NCBI GenBank assembly: GCA_011620785.1
Contig: WOYM01000067.1
Coordinates: forward strand, 1 to 18,617
Source of the DNA: Methanothrix sp.
GTDB lineage: Archaea > Halobacteriota > Methanosarcinia > Methanotrichales > Methanotrichaceae
DNA length: 18,617 nt
Reading direction: 5' to 3'
A program made the translations under genes and the position numbers. This document shows, one piece after another, positions 7,984-15,656 of the stretch (position 1 is the stretch's first letter; the number at the start of each line of letters is the position of its first letter). Below the pieces are notes generated by a model that was not told where the DNA came from, ran no database searches, and was given only the letters and a program-made list of their open reading frames with translations.

Positions 7984-10300
7984 ATGGCACTCCACCCCAG
8001 CTTTCCTGAATCACCCCATGCCATACTCGATCCGGCTGTGCGCTGGTTCCCGGCAGATGAGGCTCTGCGAGAAAACAGCATGGATAAGCTCATGCCTCCG
8101 CTGGTTTCAGAGCTTCGCAAGAAGGTTAAGGAATGGCGCGACAGTGGCTACAAGGGTGCGACTGATACCAGCCGCTACCTGCTGAACTGGTGGTTCAATA
8201 AGCCTCACCTTCTGCCCAAGGCAGACGGGACAATGGCTGAGTTTCAGTATTTCTTCGCCCAGCGTGAGGCGGTGGAGACTATCATCTTCCTCTACGATGT
8301 GGCCGGCGTGCAGGAACAAATACGACCTGATGCGCTTTGATAGCTCAGGTCTGGTCACCTCGGGCATGTTCGATGAGACCTGGCGGCGCTTCGTCGTAAA
8401 GATGGCAACCGGCTCAGGAAAGACCAAGGTATTGAGCCTGATCCTGGCCTGGAGCTTCTTTCATAAGCTGTACGAGCCTGAATCAGGGCTTTCCCGAAAC
8501 TTTCTGATAATCACTCCCAACATCATCGTACTCGATCGAATCAGAAAGGATTTTGAGGGGCTGAAAATCTTTTTTGATGACCCCGTCCTGCCCGACGATG
8601 GCGTAGGAGGCCGAAGCTGGCATGATGATTTTCAACAAATCAGCCTGCATGTGCAGGATGAAGTGCGCATCATTCGCCCTATTGGTAACATCTTCCTGAC
8701 CAATATCCATCGCGTTTATGCTGGCGACGACACACCCGCATCGCCCGACGACGATAACACGATGGACTATTTCCTGGGCAAGCGGCCATCTGGCGCCACT
8801 ACCGACTCCAAAGTGGACCTGAGCATGATTGTGCGTGATATCGATGAGCTGATGATCCTCAATGACGAGGCGCACCACATCCACGACCCTCGCCTGGCCT
8901 GGTTTAAATCCATCGATGATATCAATAACCGCCTCAAGCTAAAGGACTCGGCCCTTTCCCTGCAAATAGACACTACCGCCACGCCCAAGCACCGCAATGG
9001 TGCTATTTTTGTGCAGACAGTAGCCGATTATCCGCTGGTTGAAGCGATATCGCAAAATGTCGTCAAGCATCCTGTCCTGCCGGATGCACCCAGCCGCGCC
9101 AAGCTTGTGGAGCGCCAGAGCGCCAAATTCACGGAAAGATATGCCGACTACCTTCACCTGGGCGTGATCGAGTGGCGCAAAGCCTACGAAGAGCACCAAA
9201 AGGCGGACAAGAAGGCCATCCTCTTTGTGATGACCGATGATACCCGCAACTGCGACGATGTCTCTCGCTACCTGGAGGACCGCTATCAGGATCTGAAAGA
9301 TGCAGTGCTGGTCATTCATACCAAGAATAACGGGGAGATCTCCGAATCCAAATCAGGCAAAGCCAAAGAAGAGCTAGAAGAACTGCGCCAGCAGGCAAAT
9401 GATATTGATGGCTGGGATAGCCCCTATAAAGCCATAGTCTCGGTCATGATGCTCACTGAAGGGTGGGACGTGCGCAATGTTACTACCATCGTTGGATTAC
9501 GTGCCTTTGGGGCTAAGAGCCAAATCCTGCCGGAACAGACGCTGGGGCGAGGCCTGCGCAAAATGTATCCAGGTGGCTTAGAGGAATATGTCAGCGTGAT
9601 CGGCTACTTTGCTCAGACCATAATGAGAGAGTTGAGGCTGGTCAGCGGTTATGATGTGCTTTACGGCAAGGTCAAAGCCTTTGTAAGGGATGAGCTATTC
9701 GACCAGCCGGTGGATCTGGAAAGTCCCAACACCCTGCGCAACCTTTCAGAGCTAGTTGCCACTAAAACGGTGATCGAATCCTTCAAAAAGGCCATCAACG
9801 CGCTCACCGTACGGGATAGAGGCGATTCCGAAATACGCGATACCATAAAGCTGCGGCAGACGCGCCCATTTGTTGTTAAAGATCAGGACTACCTTATACC
9901 GAAAAAGAGTCTTTTCAATCGCATAGTCGGGGATAGCCCCTTTGAACTTCAGTTCGCCGCTTTCCTGGAAAAATGCGATGATGTGATCTCTCATGCCAAG
10001 ATCTATCTGGCTGTGGGCTATAAGCTGGACTATGTAAATGCAGAAGGAGATATCTCTACCTACTATCCCGACTTTCTGGTTAAGGTTTCGGATAGAGAGA
10101 AGTTTGTTGTTGAGACAAAAGGACAGGAAGACCTCGACGTGCCGCTCAAGATGCAGCGTCTAAAGCAATGGTGTGAAGATATCAACCGGGCGAAGCATGA
10201 AAAAGAGTACGATTTCGTCTATGTTGATCAGGAAAGCTTCGAGAAATACAAGCCGACATCATTTAGGCAATTGGTTGAAGCCTTCAAGGAGTACAAATAA
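7984..10300 (+). pseudogene. res: Type III restriction enzyme Res subunit, frameshifted and shortened
   Basis: Res is the ATP-dependent helicase-nuclease partner of Mod. The 5' part (7984 to about 8312) ends in AEFQYFFAQREAVETIIFLYDV. The rest continues in the next frame from RNKYDLMRFDSSG, so one extra base near 8308-8314 breaks the gene; removing the C of GTGCAGG would restore DVAGVRNKYDL. The second part has Walker A ATGSGKT (8405-8425), DEAH (8864-8875), helicase motif GRGLRKMYPG, and a PD-ExK nuclease centre (YYPDF...VETKG, near 10062-10125). Around 9590-9612 the chain passes from EEYVSVIG straight into YFAQTIMREL, where family members have a further long linker, so an in-frame deletion is likely. 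Without a working Mod this nuclease could not be correctly guided. The frameshift could also be a sequencing error. Confidence 0.8.
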
Positions 10301-10323
10301 AAAGGAGAGATGCTTTCATCCGG

Positions 10324-10479
10324 TTTGTAGATGCCGACGAGCAGATCAGGCCGGGAGGTGAGGTGATTGTCGAGGGCGAGCAGGCCTTCGGGATTGGCCG
10401 GGCGAAGATGTCCGGCTGGGAGATGGTGCGATCAAGGAGAGGAGTGGCGGTGGATATAAGGCATATCAAGGGGGGATAA
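10324..10479 (+). pseudogene. Orphan 3' end of arcS (PUA-domain fragment)
   Basis: The frame reads FVDADEQIRPGGEVIV and continues to RHIKGG and a TAA at 10477-10479. Aligned with ArcS residues 536-585, 41 of 50 residues match with no gap, and the stop codons line up. Weak similarity may extend a few bases upstream (TCCGG before the block). There is no start codon or upstream arcS body: the res stop lies just before it. Most likely it is the displaced original or duplicate end of arcS. Homology to another PUA gene is possible but less likely given the identical C-terminal endpoint. Confidence 0.85.
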
Positions 10480-10483
10480 GAGC

Positions 10484-10954
10484 ATGAGAGGAGTGAGGAA
10501 GAGACGAAAGGTAAAGAATGAAAAGAACTGCTTGGATATGATCAGCCCAACCTCTTTTTATTCCAGCCAGGACGATAAGATTAAGCTGAACTGGTTTTGC
10601 TATGAATTAGCTTTGTCGATTTATGATAGCATGAAAGATGAACTCGCCTACAGGCTGAGAAGGAAAAAGATCAGTGATGAGGTCCTTGCGGAGTTTTGCA
10701 TTTACTATACAAAGGCAATGAAGGATGAAGTTCTCAGGCAATTGTCCGGCGAAATTGAAAAAGTGTGCATCTCATACGAGCCCATAGAATCGTTCTTCCC
10801 CAATATCGGCGAAGATATGGTTAATAAAATGACTGATGCAATCTCACATGAGTGGGCTCATATGCTCAGCATCTGCGAGGTATGCCCCAATCGATGCATC
10901 AGCGAGAAGGATGTATTCTGCACCCTATTCGATGAAAAGCATCTCTTCAAATAA
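10484..10954 (+). CDS. Conserved-looking hypothetical protein with a four-cysteine C-terminal motif
   Basis: I do not recognise this 156-residue protein. It has a basic N-terminus (RGVRKRRKVKNEK) followed by a mainly helical middle. Near the end it carries four cysteines spaced C131-x2-C134-x3-C138-x7-C146 (CEVCPNRC then C), which could bind zinc or an iron-sulfur cluster. The start at 10484 has GGGGGGAT a few bases upstream; a later ATG at 10538 (residue 19) would remove the basic tail and is an acceptable alternative. The start is only four bases after the orphan arcS stop, so it may have been the third gene of an original tgtA-arcS operon. The next gene follows after 16 bases. No signal peptide or membrane segment is seen. 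Confidence 0.65.
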   Translation: MRGVRKRRKVKNEKNCLDMISPTSFYSSQDDKIKLNWFCYELALSIYDSMKDELAYRLRRKKISDEVLAEFCIYYTKAMKDEVLRQLSGEIEKVCISYEPIESFFPNIGEDMVNKMTDAISHEWAHMLSICEVCPNRCISEKDVFCTLFDEKHLFK

Positions 10955-10970
10955 TGGGATATGGAAAGAG

Positions 10971-11315
10971 ATGAAGAATATGCTGCTAATAGACGAGATG
11001 AAGGCCCATCTGCCCATCGCTGCTTATGCCAACCGCGATTTGAGTAAAACCTTGATTGCGAATGGATTTGATGTCACACCGGAAAAGGAATTGAAGATCC
11101 TTAATGTAGTCGAGTCAGGAGAGGAAGGAGGCATAATCTGCCTCCTGGATCTACCCGAAAACTTTGTCGTATCTTTAACACTTCTCAGGGTGGGACCGGA
11201 TCATCCACTGCACGACAAGATATTTGCTTATCAAAAGAAAAGGATCAGAAGCATCTTCAGGTCAAAGGGTTTGGGGACAAAAAGGATGAAGCAGATCTTT
11301 CAGCAGGAGAAATAG
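10971..11315 (+). CDS. Hypothetical protein, likely co-transcribed with the upstream gene
   Basis: This 114-residue protein is unknown to me. I chose the ATG at 10971 because GGAAAGAG lies just before it and because the longer frame would overlap the preceding gene by more than 110 bases. The protein begins with a helical stretch (LLIDEMKAHLPIAAY), has a central strand-rich part (GGIICLLDLPENFVVSLTLLRVG) and ends with a strongly basic tail rich in Lys and Arg (KKRIRSIFRSKGLGTKRMK) that could contact nucleic acid. There are no membrane segments. The 16-base spacing from the four-cysteine gene suggests one transcript. It may be small cargo or part of the ancestral arcS operon. Confidence 0.6.
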   Translation: MKNMLLIDEMKAHLPIAAYANRDLSKTLIANGFDVTPEKELKILNVVESGEEGGIICLLDLPENFVVSLTLLRVGPDHPLHDKIFAYQKKRIRSIFRSKGLGTKRMKQIFQQEK

Positions 11316-11412
11316 CAGTATTCTTCAATTGCACAAAAGAGATGGCAACAGATGTATACGATTGCCTTTTCAGTAATCCGTTTGTAGCAGTGGCGGAGGG
11401 CAATTGTGCTCC

Positions 11413-12624
11413 TCACCTCCGCATGAATCTGTATCCCGCTCCATCCATCGCCCTCTCGATCTCTTTTATGTGCTCGACGCCCCTCGTCTCCAGCTCCAGG
11501 TCCACCCGTGTGTAGTTGATCGCAAGGCCGCCCTCATTTCGGGCATGATGGATGTGCACCACATTGGCCTCATGCCTGGCAAGCAGCTCTAAAAGCCCGG
11601 CCAGCGACCCGGGAGCATCTTTCAGGCAGACGGAAAAGCGCATCATCCTCCCCTCTTTCAGGAGGCCTGCGGAGATGATTCTCTCCAGGAGCAGGCTGTC
11701 TACATTACCACCGCTTACCACCAGCACCACCCGGCTCCCCTCGGCAACCTGTAGCGATCCGCCAAGTAATGCAGCCAGTGGAGCAGCGGCCGCACCCTCG
11801 GCCAGTATGCGCTTTCTCTCCAGAAGCTTCAATACAGCAGAGGCGATCTGCTCCTCATCAACCAGAACTATATCATCCACCAGCTTCTGCATGATGGGAA
11901 AGGCGGCCTCGCCCACCTGGGTGACCATGATGGCATCGGCGATCGAGCCCCGCTCCTCGGCCTGGACCTCCACCGGCCTTCCAAGCTCCAGGGCCTTTCT
12001 GGCCGAGGGGCAGGATGCCGCCTGCACCCCCACCACCCGCACTTCGGGCCGGATGGCCTTGGCAGCCAGGGCGATGCCTGCGATAAGACCACCTCCGCCC
12101 ACCGGGACGAGGATATAGTCAGCATCGGGCAGGTCCTCCAGGATCTCCAGGCCAACTGTGCCCTGGCCGGCTATGATCTCCTCGTCATCAAATGGATGAA
12201 TGAAGATCCTGTTCGTCTCCTGGGCCATGCGCCTGCCGATCTCTATGCTCTCGACGAGGCTCTTGCCCATCAGCCTCACCTCTGCCCCATAAGCTCGGGT
12301 GGCCTCTTGCTTGGAGATGGAGGCCCATACGGGCATGATGATCGTGGCCGGTACACCGGCTGCGCAGGCGGCCAGGGCCACCCCCTGGGCATGGTTTCCC
12401 ACGGAGGCAGCGATTACCCCTGAATGGATCTTTTTCAGATTGGACTGGAGCTTGTAGGTGGCCCCTCTGACCTTGAACGAGCCGCCCATCTGCAAGCTCT
12501 CCAGCTTCAGGTAGACCTCAGCCTGAGCGATCCTGCTGAAGGTGGGGGAGTAGACCAGAGGGGTGCGAATGACCCTGTCCTTGAGGAGATTTGCCGCCTG
12601 CAAAACATCGGAGAATTCGATCAT
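11413..12624 (-). CDS. ilvA: Threonine ammonia-lyase (threonine dehydratase) with ACT domain
   Basis: The enzyme deaminates L-threonine (and often serine) to 2-oxobutanoate, an entry to isoleucine or a degradative step. The 403-residue protein is a fold-type II PLP enzyme. GGSFKVRGA holds the cofactor lysine K51, SVGNHAQG lies at 74-81, the phosphate-binding GGGGL at 176-180, and SGGN near residue 315. The final ~75 residues (from MRFSVCLKDAPGSL) are a single ACT domain, which in this ~400-residue subfamily gives amino-acid feedback control. The start at 12624 is favoured by protein alignment (MIEFSDVLQAANLL); a GTG at 12642 adds six tyrosine-rich residues and cannot be excluded. Many methanogens make 2-oxobutanoate from citramalate, so a catabolic role is possible. 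Confidence 0.9.
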   Translation of the reverse strand: MIEFSDVLQAANLLKDRVIRTPLVYSPTFSRIAQAEVYLKLESLQMGGSFKVRGATYKLQSNLKKIHSGVIAASVGNHAQGVALAACAAGVPATIIMPVWASISKQEATRAYGAEVRLMGKSLVESIEIGRRMAQETNRIFIHPFDDEEIIAGQGTVGLEILEDLPDADYILVPVGGGGLIAGIALAAKAIRPEVRVVGVQAASCPSARKALELGRPVEVQAEERGSIADAIMVTQVGEAAFPIMQKLVDDIVLVDEEQIASAVLKLLERKRILAEGAAAAPLAALLGGSLQVAEGSRVVLVVSGGNVDSLLLERIISAGLLKEGRMMRFSVCLKDAPGSLAGLLELLARHEANVVHIHHARNEGGLAINYTRVDLELETRGVEHIKEIERAMDGAGYRFMRR

Positions 12625-12684
12625 AATATCATAATAATACACCGCTGCCTGAAGACTTAATCATTTCTAAAAGCTCATTCGGAT

Positions 12685-12694
12685 GGTTTTATCC
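12685..12694 (-). promoter_or_regulatory. Probable TATA box for the threonine ammonia-lyase gene
   Basis: On the minus strand the tract reads GGATAAAACC, predicting transcription near 12661 and a ~35-base leader. Read on the plus strand (GGTTTTATCC) it lies about 30 bases before the ATG at 12720, so it could also have served the channel remnant. Confidence 0.35.
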
Positions 12695-12719
12695 CCTGAA
12701 AGATGCAATAAGCATTCAG

Positions 12720-12970
12720 ATGTCCGGCCAAGAGGCAAGAGCTAATCAGAAAAAGGAGGCTTCGGGAAAGGGGGGCAAGAAATCTTCTCAGGCCAGGAGC
12801 TTGCGGGAGACCGTCCAGTTCTACATGATAGACTTTAGAACCCCTCTGGGTAAGGCCATAGACATCTTCATAATCCTGCTCAATCTGCTGGTGGTCCTGC
12901 TCTTCGTCATGTCGATGCCAAGTACTGCAAAAAATGCGGCGAAGCTCTGCCGGAGACGGGTGAGAGTTAG
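12720..12970 (+). pseudogene. Remnant of an ion-channel gene: first membrane helix fused to a C-terminal zinc-ribbon half
   Basis: The first ~67 codons read as a basic cytoplasmic tail followed by ETVQFYMIDFRTPLGKAIDIF and a hydrophobic helix (IILLNLLVVLLFVM). This resembles the N-terminus and first membrane helix of archaeal voltage-gated-type ion transporters. After that the open frame becomes meaningless. In another frame, 12911-12970 reads VDAKYCKKCGEALPETGES and a stop, a typical C-terminal CxxC zinc-ribbon tail. The pore region between them is absent. The simplest reading is one gene that lost its middle by deletion near 12905-12912. Assignment to the channel family rests on the N-terminal pattern and is from memory. 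Confidence 0.6.
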
Positions 12971-13022
12971 CCGCTTTTGAGCAGTCTGTTCCAAGGAATG
13001 CTTTTGTTTTGGATTGTCCTAA

Positions 13023-14948
13023 TCACTCCTTTATCCTCGAATTTCCCGGCGGCAGGAACTGCACGATCTGATCCACAGAGGCTATGGACTTCAAGAAGGC
13101 TCTGTCCTCCACCTTTAGAGAGAACTGCCGGTAGATCCTCTTTGCCAGGTCGTCAGGATTAAGCTCTCCCGGCTCGATCTCCACCACCGGATCCGACCCG
13201 GGCTTGCTCGCCGATACAGGACCGCCAATAAGAACTCCATCTCTTATCCCCAGAGCAATTCCCAGTGGCACATCCCGGAAGTATCTGCGCTCGCCCCGGA
13301 TGACAAAGGCACCTTTCTTCAAAAACTCCCCCGACTCTGGAGTCTTGCTCACCTGGTCTCCCTTCACCAGATAGCAGTCTGCAGCAGCAAGCCCGCTCTT
13401 CCAGGAGGAGGAGTAGCTCACCGCAAACCCGGCCGCCTCCTGGAGAGTGCTCTCCGGCACCTCTTTGCCCTCGGTCTTAATCACCGTCAGGGGAGCGCCG
13501 GGAGCGTCGGTATGCATGGCCAGGTCCCTTCTCTCCAGATATTTGCCATAAATCTCCTCATTGCTATCCGCATCCCTTCCCCCCAGGACCAGGAAGCCGT
13601 CGGAGGAGTAAAACCAGCGGAACCTCTCATACCACTTGGGCTTTCTCCTCCTGTAATATGAAGACACGACGCGGGTCTTCTTGGGAGCGACCTTTCCCGC
13701 TTTCAGCTCCTCGGTAATAGCCAGAGCGCTCTGTGCCCCTTTGGCCTTGCGGACCATATCCTTGGCCTTATCATAGTACCTCTGGGCATTCTGGGGGACT
13801 GTCAAGCTGGCATTCAACTCCAGCTCCTCCCCCTCCAGCAAGATCCGCATCTCTCCCCTGCCGTCCAAAGATAGGATCGTCTCCGCCTGGGGAAGGCCCG
13901 AGCCGCTGATCCTCTCCCAGATCTGGTTGTAGGAGAAGCCCCGCGCCCGGGCATCGTTCATTAAGGTGAGTATCTGCTCGACGCTGCCGTAGAGCTGGTA
14001 GATCAGCTCGCCCTTCCGAACCAGTTCTGCCTCCTGGGACCGAAATTCCTCAATGGCTTTGCGCTGCAGCTCTATCCTGTGCTCCAGAGGATCCTGCCTG
14101 GTCGTCTCCTTCTCCCTTTCCACAAAGAAGGCATCCAGAGCTTCGCTGAAGGTGGCAAAGCGCTTCATCTCCAAGCCGGAATAGAGCTTCAGAGGCCGGG
14201 GCAGGACGTCAATGGGAGCGCCATCTTCGATGACAATATGAGGATCGAGGGTTTCATTCAGGAACACTTCGCTTAATGCCTGATGCACCCTGTCGATCTC
14301 CCCAGGATCCAGGTCGATCGCCTCCTTGTTCTTGTCCACTCCGGCCACCAGGCAGACCTCCTCGCCGTATGTCCCGCCCATATTCAGACCGCGCACCAGA
14401 GATCTCACCAGATCCTGGCCACTGGAGGCCAGCCATAGGGCCAGCTCATCCCGGGCTATGGTCCTTGGATCAAGCTGGCCGGGATGGTAGATATAGGGCT
14501 CCCCGGCGGCCATCTTTCTGCCCCGGTAGAGCATTTTTCTGAGCATGCTGAGGATGTTTCTGGATTCATCGAGCAGGATCATGCTCCCCTTGGGAAATAG
14601 CTCAACAATGAGGTAGCGAGGAATTCCGCTGCGCTCCACCTTGATCTCCAGCAGCCGGTCGAACTGGTGCTGCCTGATATCGACGATCCGGCCTCCGGAG
14701 AGGTGGCTTCTGAGCATGGTGGGAAACTGAGGCGGAGTCTTGCTGGCCGGGCGCTCAGCCTTGGTGATATGGACCCTCCTTCCCGTTTCCAGGAGGAGGT
14801 CGAGCCGGCCCTCGGCGGGGGACTGAACCGAGAGCCAGATCCTGTCTGAGGATTGCTGGTAGGCCTTGCCCATGAATCCCCCCAGGATCCGATCCTGAAG
14901 CTCCTTGACCATCGCCGCCACGTCCACATTGCTCATCGCCTTCTTCAT
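13023..14948 (-). CDS. rqcH: RqcH/NEMF-family ribosome quality control protein
   Basis: This 641-residue protein is the archaeal homologue of Rqc2/NEMF and bacterial RqcH. These bind the stalled large ribosomal subunit with peptidyl-tRNA and, in characterised bacterial members, add alanine tails. The NFACT-N domain starts at MSNVDVAAMVKEL. The Asp-Arg pair required for tailing in the family is present as D97-R98 (HQFDRLLEIKV). A helix-hairpin-helix region follows, then a long charged coiled coil (about residues 280-450), then the NFACT-R domain beginning near KPKWYERFRWFYSSDGFLVLGG. A TATA element at 14971-14980 is about 27 bases before the first ATG, so the transcript is probably leaderless from 14948; an internal ATG at 14936 is the alternative. 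It is divergent from a probable RNase gene. Confidence 0.92.
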   Translation of the reverse strand: MKKAMSNVDVAAMVKELQDRILGGFMGKAYQQSSDRIWLSVQSPAEGRLDLLLETGRRVHITKAERPASKTPPQFPTMLRSHLSGGRIVDIRQHQFDRLLEIKVERSGIPRYLIVELFPKGSMILLDESRNILSMLRKMLYRGRKMAAGEPYIYHPGQLDPRTIARDELALWLASSGQDLVRSLVRGLNMGGTYGEEVCLVAGVDKNKEAIDLDPGEIDRVHQALSEVFLNETLDPHIVIEDGAPIDVLPRPLKLYSGLEMKRFATFSEALDAFFVEREKETTRQDPLEHRIELQRKAIEEFRSQEAELVRKGELIYQLYGSVEQILTLMNDARARGFSYNQIWERISGSGLPQAETILSLDGRGEMRILLEGEELELNASLTVPQNAQRYYDKAKDMVRKAKGAQSALAITEELKAGKVAPKKTRVVSSYYRRRKPKWYERFRWFYSSDGFLVLGGRDADSNEEIYGKYLERRDLAMHTDAPGAPLTVIKTEGKEVPESTLQEAAGFAVSYSSSWKSGLAAADCYLVKGDQVSKTPESGEFLKKGAFVIRGERRYFRDVPLGIALGIRDGVLIGGPVSASKPGSDPVVEIEPGELNPDDLAKRIYRQFSLKVEDRAFLKSIASVDQIVQFLPPGNSRIKE

Positions 14949-14969
14949 GAATGGGAGGATCTAGATCAA

Positions 14970-14980
14970 TCGATAAATAG
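14970..14980. promoter_or_regulatory. Shared TATA element of the rqcH / Mut7-C RNase divergent promoter
   Basis: The tract reads CGATAAATAG on the plus strand and CTATTTATCG on the minus strand. It lies about 27 bases from the rqcH ATG (14948) and about 28 bases from the GTG at 15004, the distance expected between a TATA box and the start of a leaderless archaeal transcript in both directions. Only 55 bases separate the two starts. Confidence 0.45.
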
Positions 14981-15003
14981 TTGCGGATCGAGATGGGTGG
15001 ATC

Positions 15004-15567
15004 GTGGAAGAGAGACCGCCGGATAAGACGCCGCCTGAAGAGAGAGGACCGGAAGTGATGCTGGGGGGAGATGAGCCGCTGGCAGAGAGGCCTCAAAAGA
15101 GAAGCTTTCTGGTCGACCTCATGCTCCTCCGCCTGGCAAGGTGGCTGCGCCTTTTGGGCCAGGATGTGGCCAATCCCGAGAGTGACAGCGATAAGGCACT
15201 CCTTGGCCAGGCAAAAAGGGAGAATAGGATCCTCGTCACCAGAGATAAGAGGCTCTTTTCATCCTGCTCAGCTGCCGGGGTGGAGGGCATTCTCATCCGC
15301 TCGTCCCGGATCTGTGAACAGATCCTGGAGATGGCCGAAAAGGGGATCGCTCTGAGGATAGATCCCCAAAGGTGCACCCTGTGCAACAGCTCCCTTAAGG
15401 AAGCTGAAGGGCGTGAGGGGGAGATCTGGATCTGTCCCAATTGCCAGAGGCTATACTGGAGGGGTGGCCACTGGAAGAATATGGAAAAGATGCTGGAAGC
15501 TCTTCGACTTCTGAAGCATGAAAGAGAAGAAGATAAAGAGGAATGTAAGGGAGAACATAAACCATAA
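15004..15567 (+). CDS. Mut7-C RNase-domain protein (PIN-like) with zinc ribbon
   Basis: The 187-residue protein belongs to the Mut7-C (DUF82) family, PIN-like predicted ribonucleases common in archaea. The nuclease fold begins at SFLVDLMLLRLARWLRLLGQD with acidic residue D38, then ILVTRDKRLF with D81. A zinc ribbon follows (C124, C127 and C144, C147), then the family's GHWKNM ending and a charged tail. The GTG at 15004 gives a ~33-residue Glu/Pro-rich leader not needed for the fold. An ATG at 15058, with AGAGAGGACC upstream, would start closer to the domain and is a fair alternative. Divergence from rqcH at a shared TATA element hints at linked expression. The RNA target is unknown. Confidence 0.87.
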   Translation: MEERPPDKTPPEERGPEVMLGGDEPLAERPQKRSFLVDLMLLRLARWLRLLGQDVANPESDSDKALLGQAKRENRILVTRDKRLFSSCSAAGVEGILIRSSRICEQILEMAEKGIALRIDPQRCTLCNSSLKEAEGREGEIWICPNCQRLYWRGGHWKNMEKMLEALRLLKHEREEDKEECKGEHKP

Positions 15568-15656
15568 TATAAAAATATGTATATATATATTGACCAGATA
15601 CGGGAAAATAGACGTTATAGGGCAAATTGCATAGGCTGCATGTGTTATTATCATTA

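Larger units (their letters stand above)
6237..10323. mobile_element. Candidate accessory island inserted at the arcS 3' end
   Basis: About 4.1 kb separates the two copies of the arcS end. Its contents are typical mobile cargo: a hicAB toxin-antitoxin pair on the minus strand and a type III restriction-modification pair on the plus strand, both subunit genes damaged. The res stop codon lies only about 15-25 bases from the orphan arcS end, so the boundary is tight on the right. No integrase, transposase or inverted terminal repeat is visible, so the element would be either a non-autonomous remnant or the product of recombination between arcS-like sequences. The extent is inferred from the repeats, not from a proven integration event. 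Confidence 0.5.

Noticed and set aside
15568..15656. AT-rich alternating stretch (ATATATATAT) considered as an origin or replication element
   Set aside because: It is short, lies between two convergent genes, and has no repeated origin-box motifs or nearby cdc6/orc gene.
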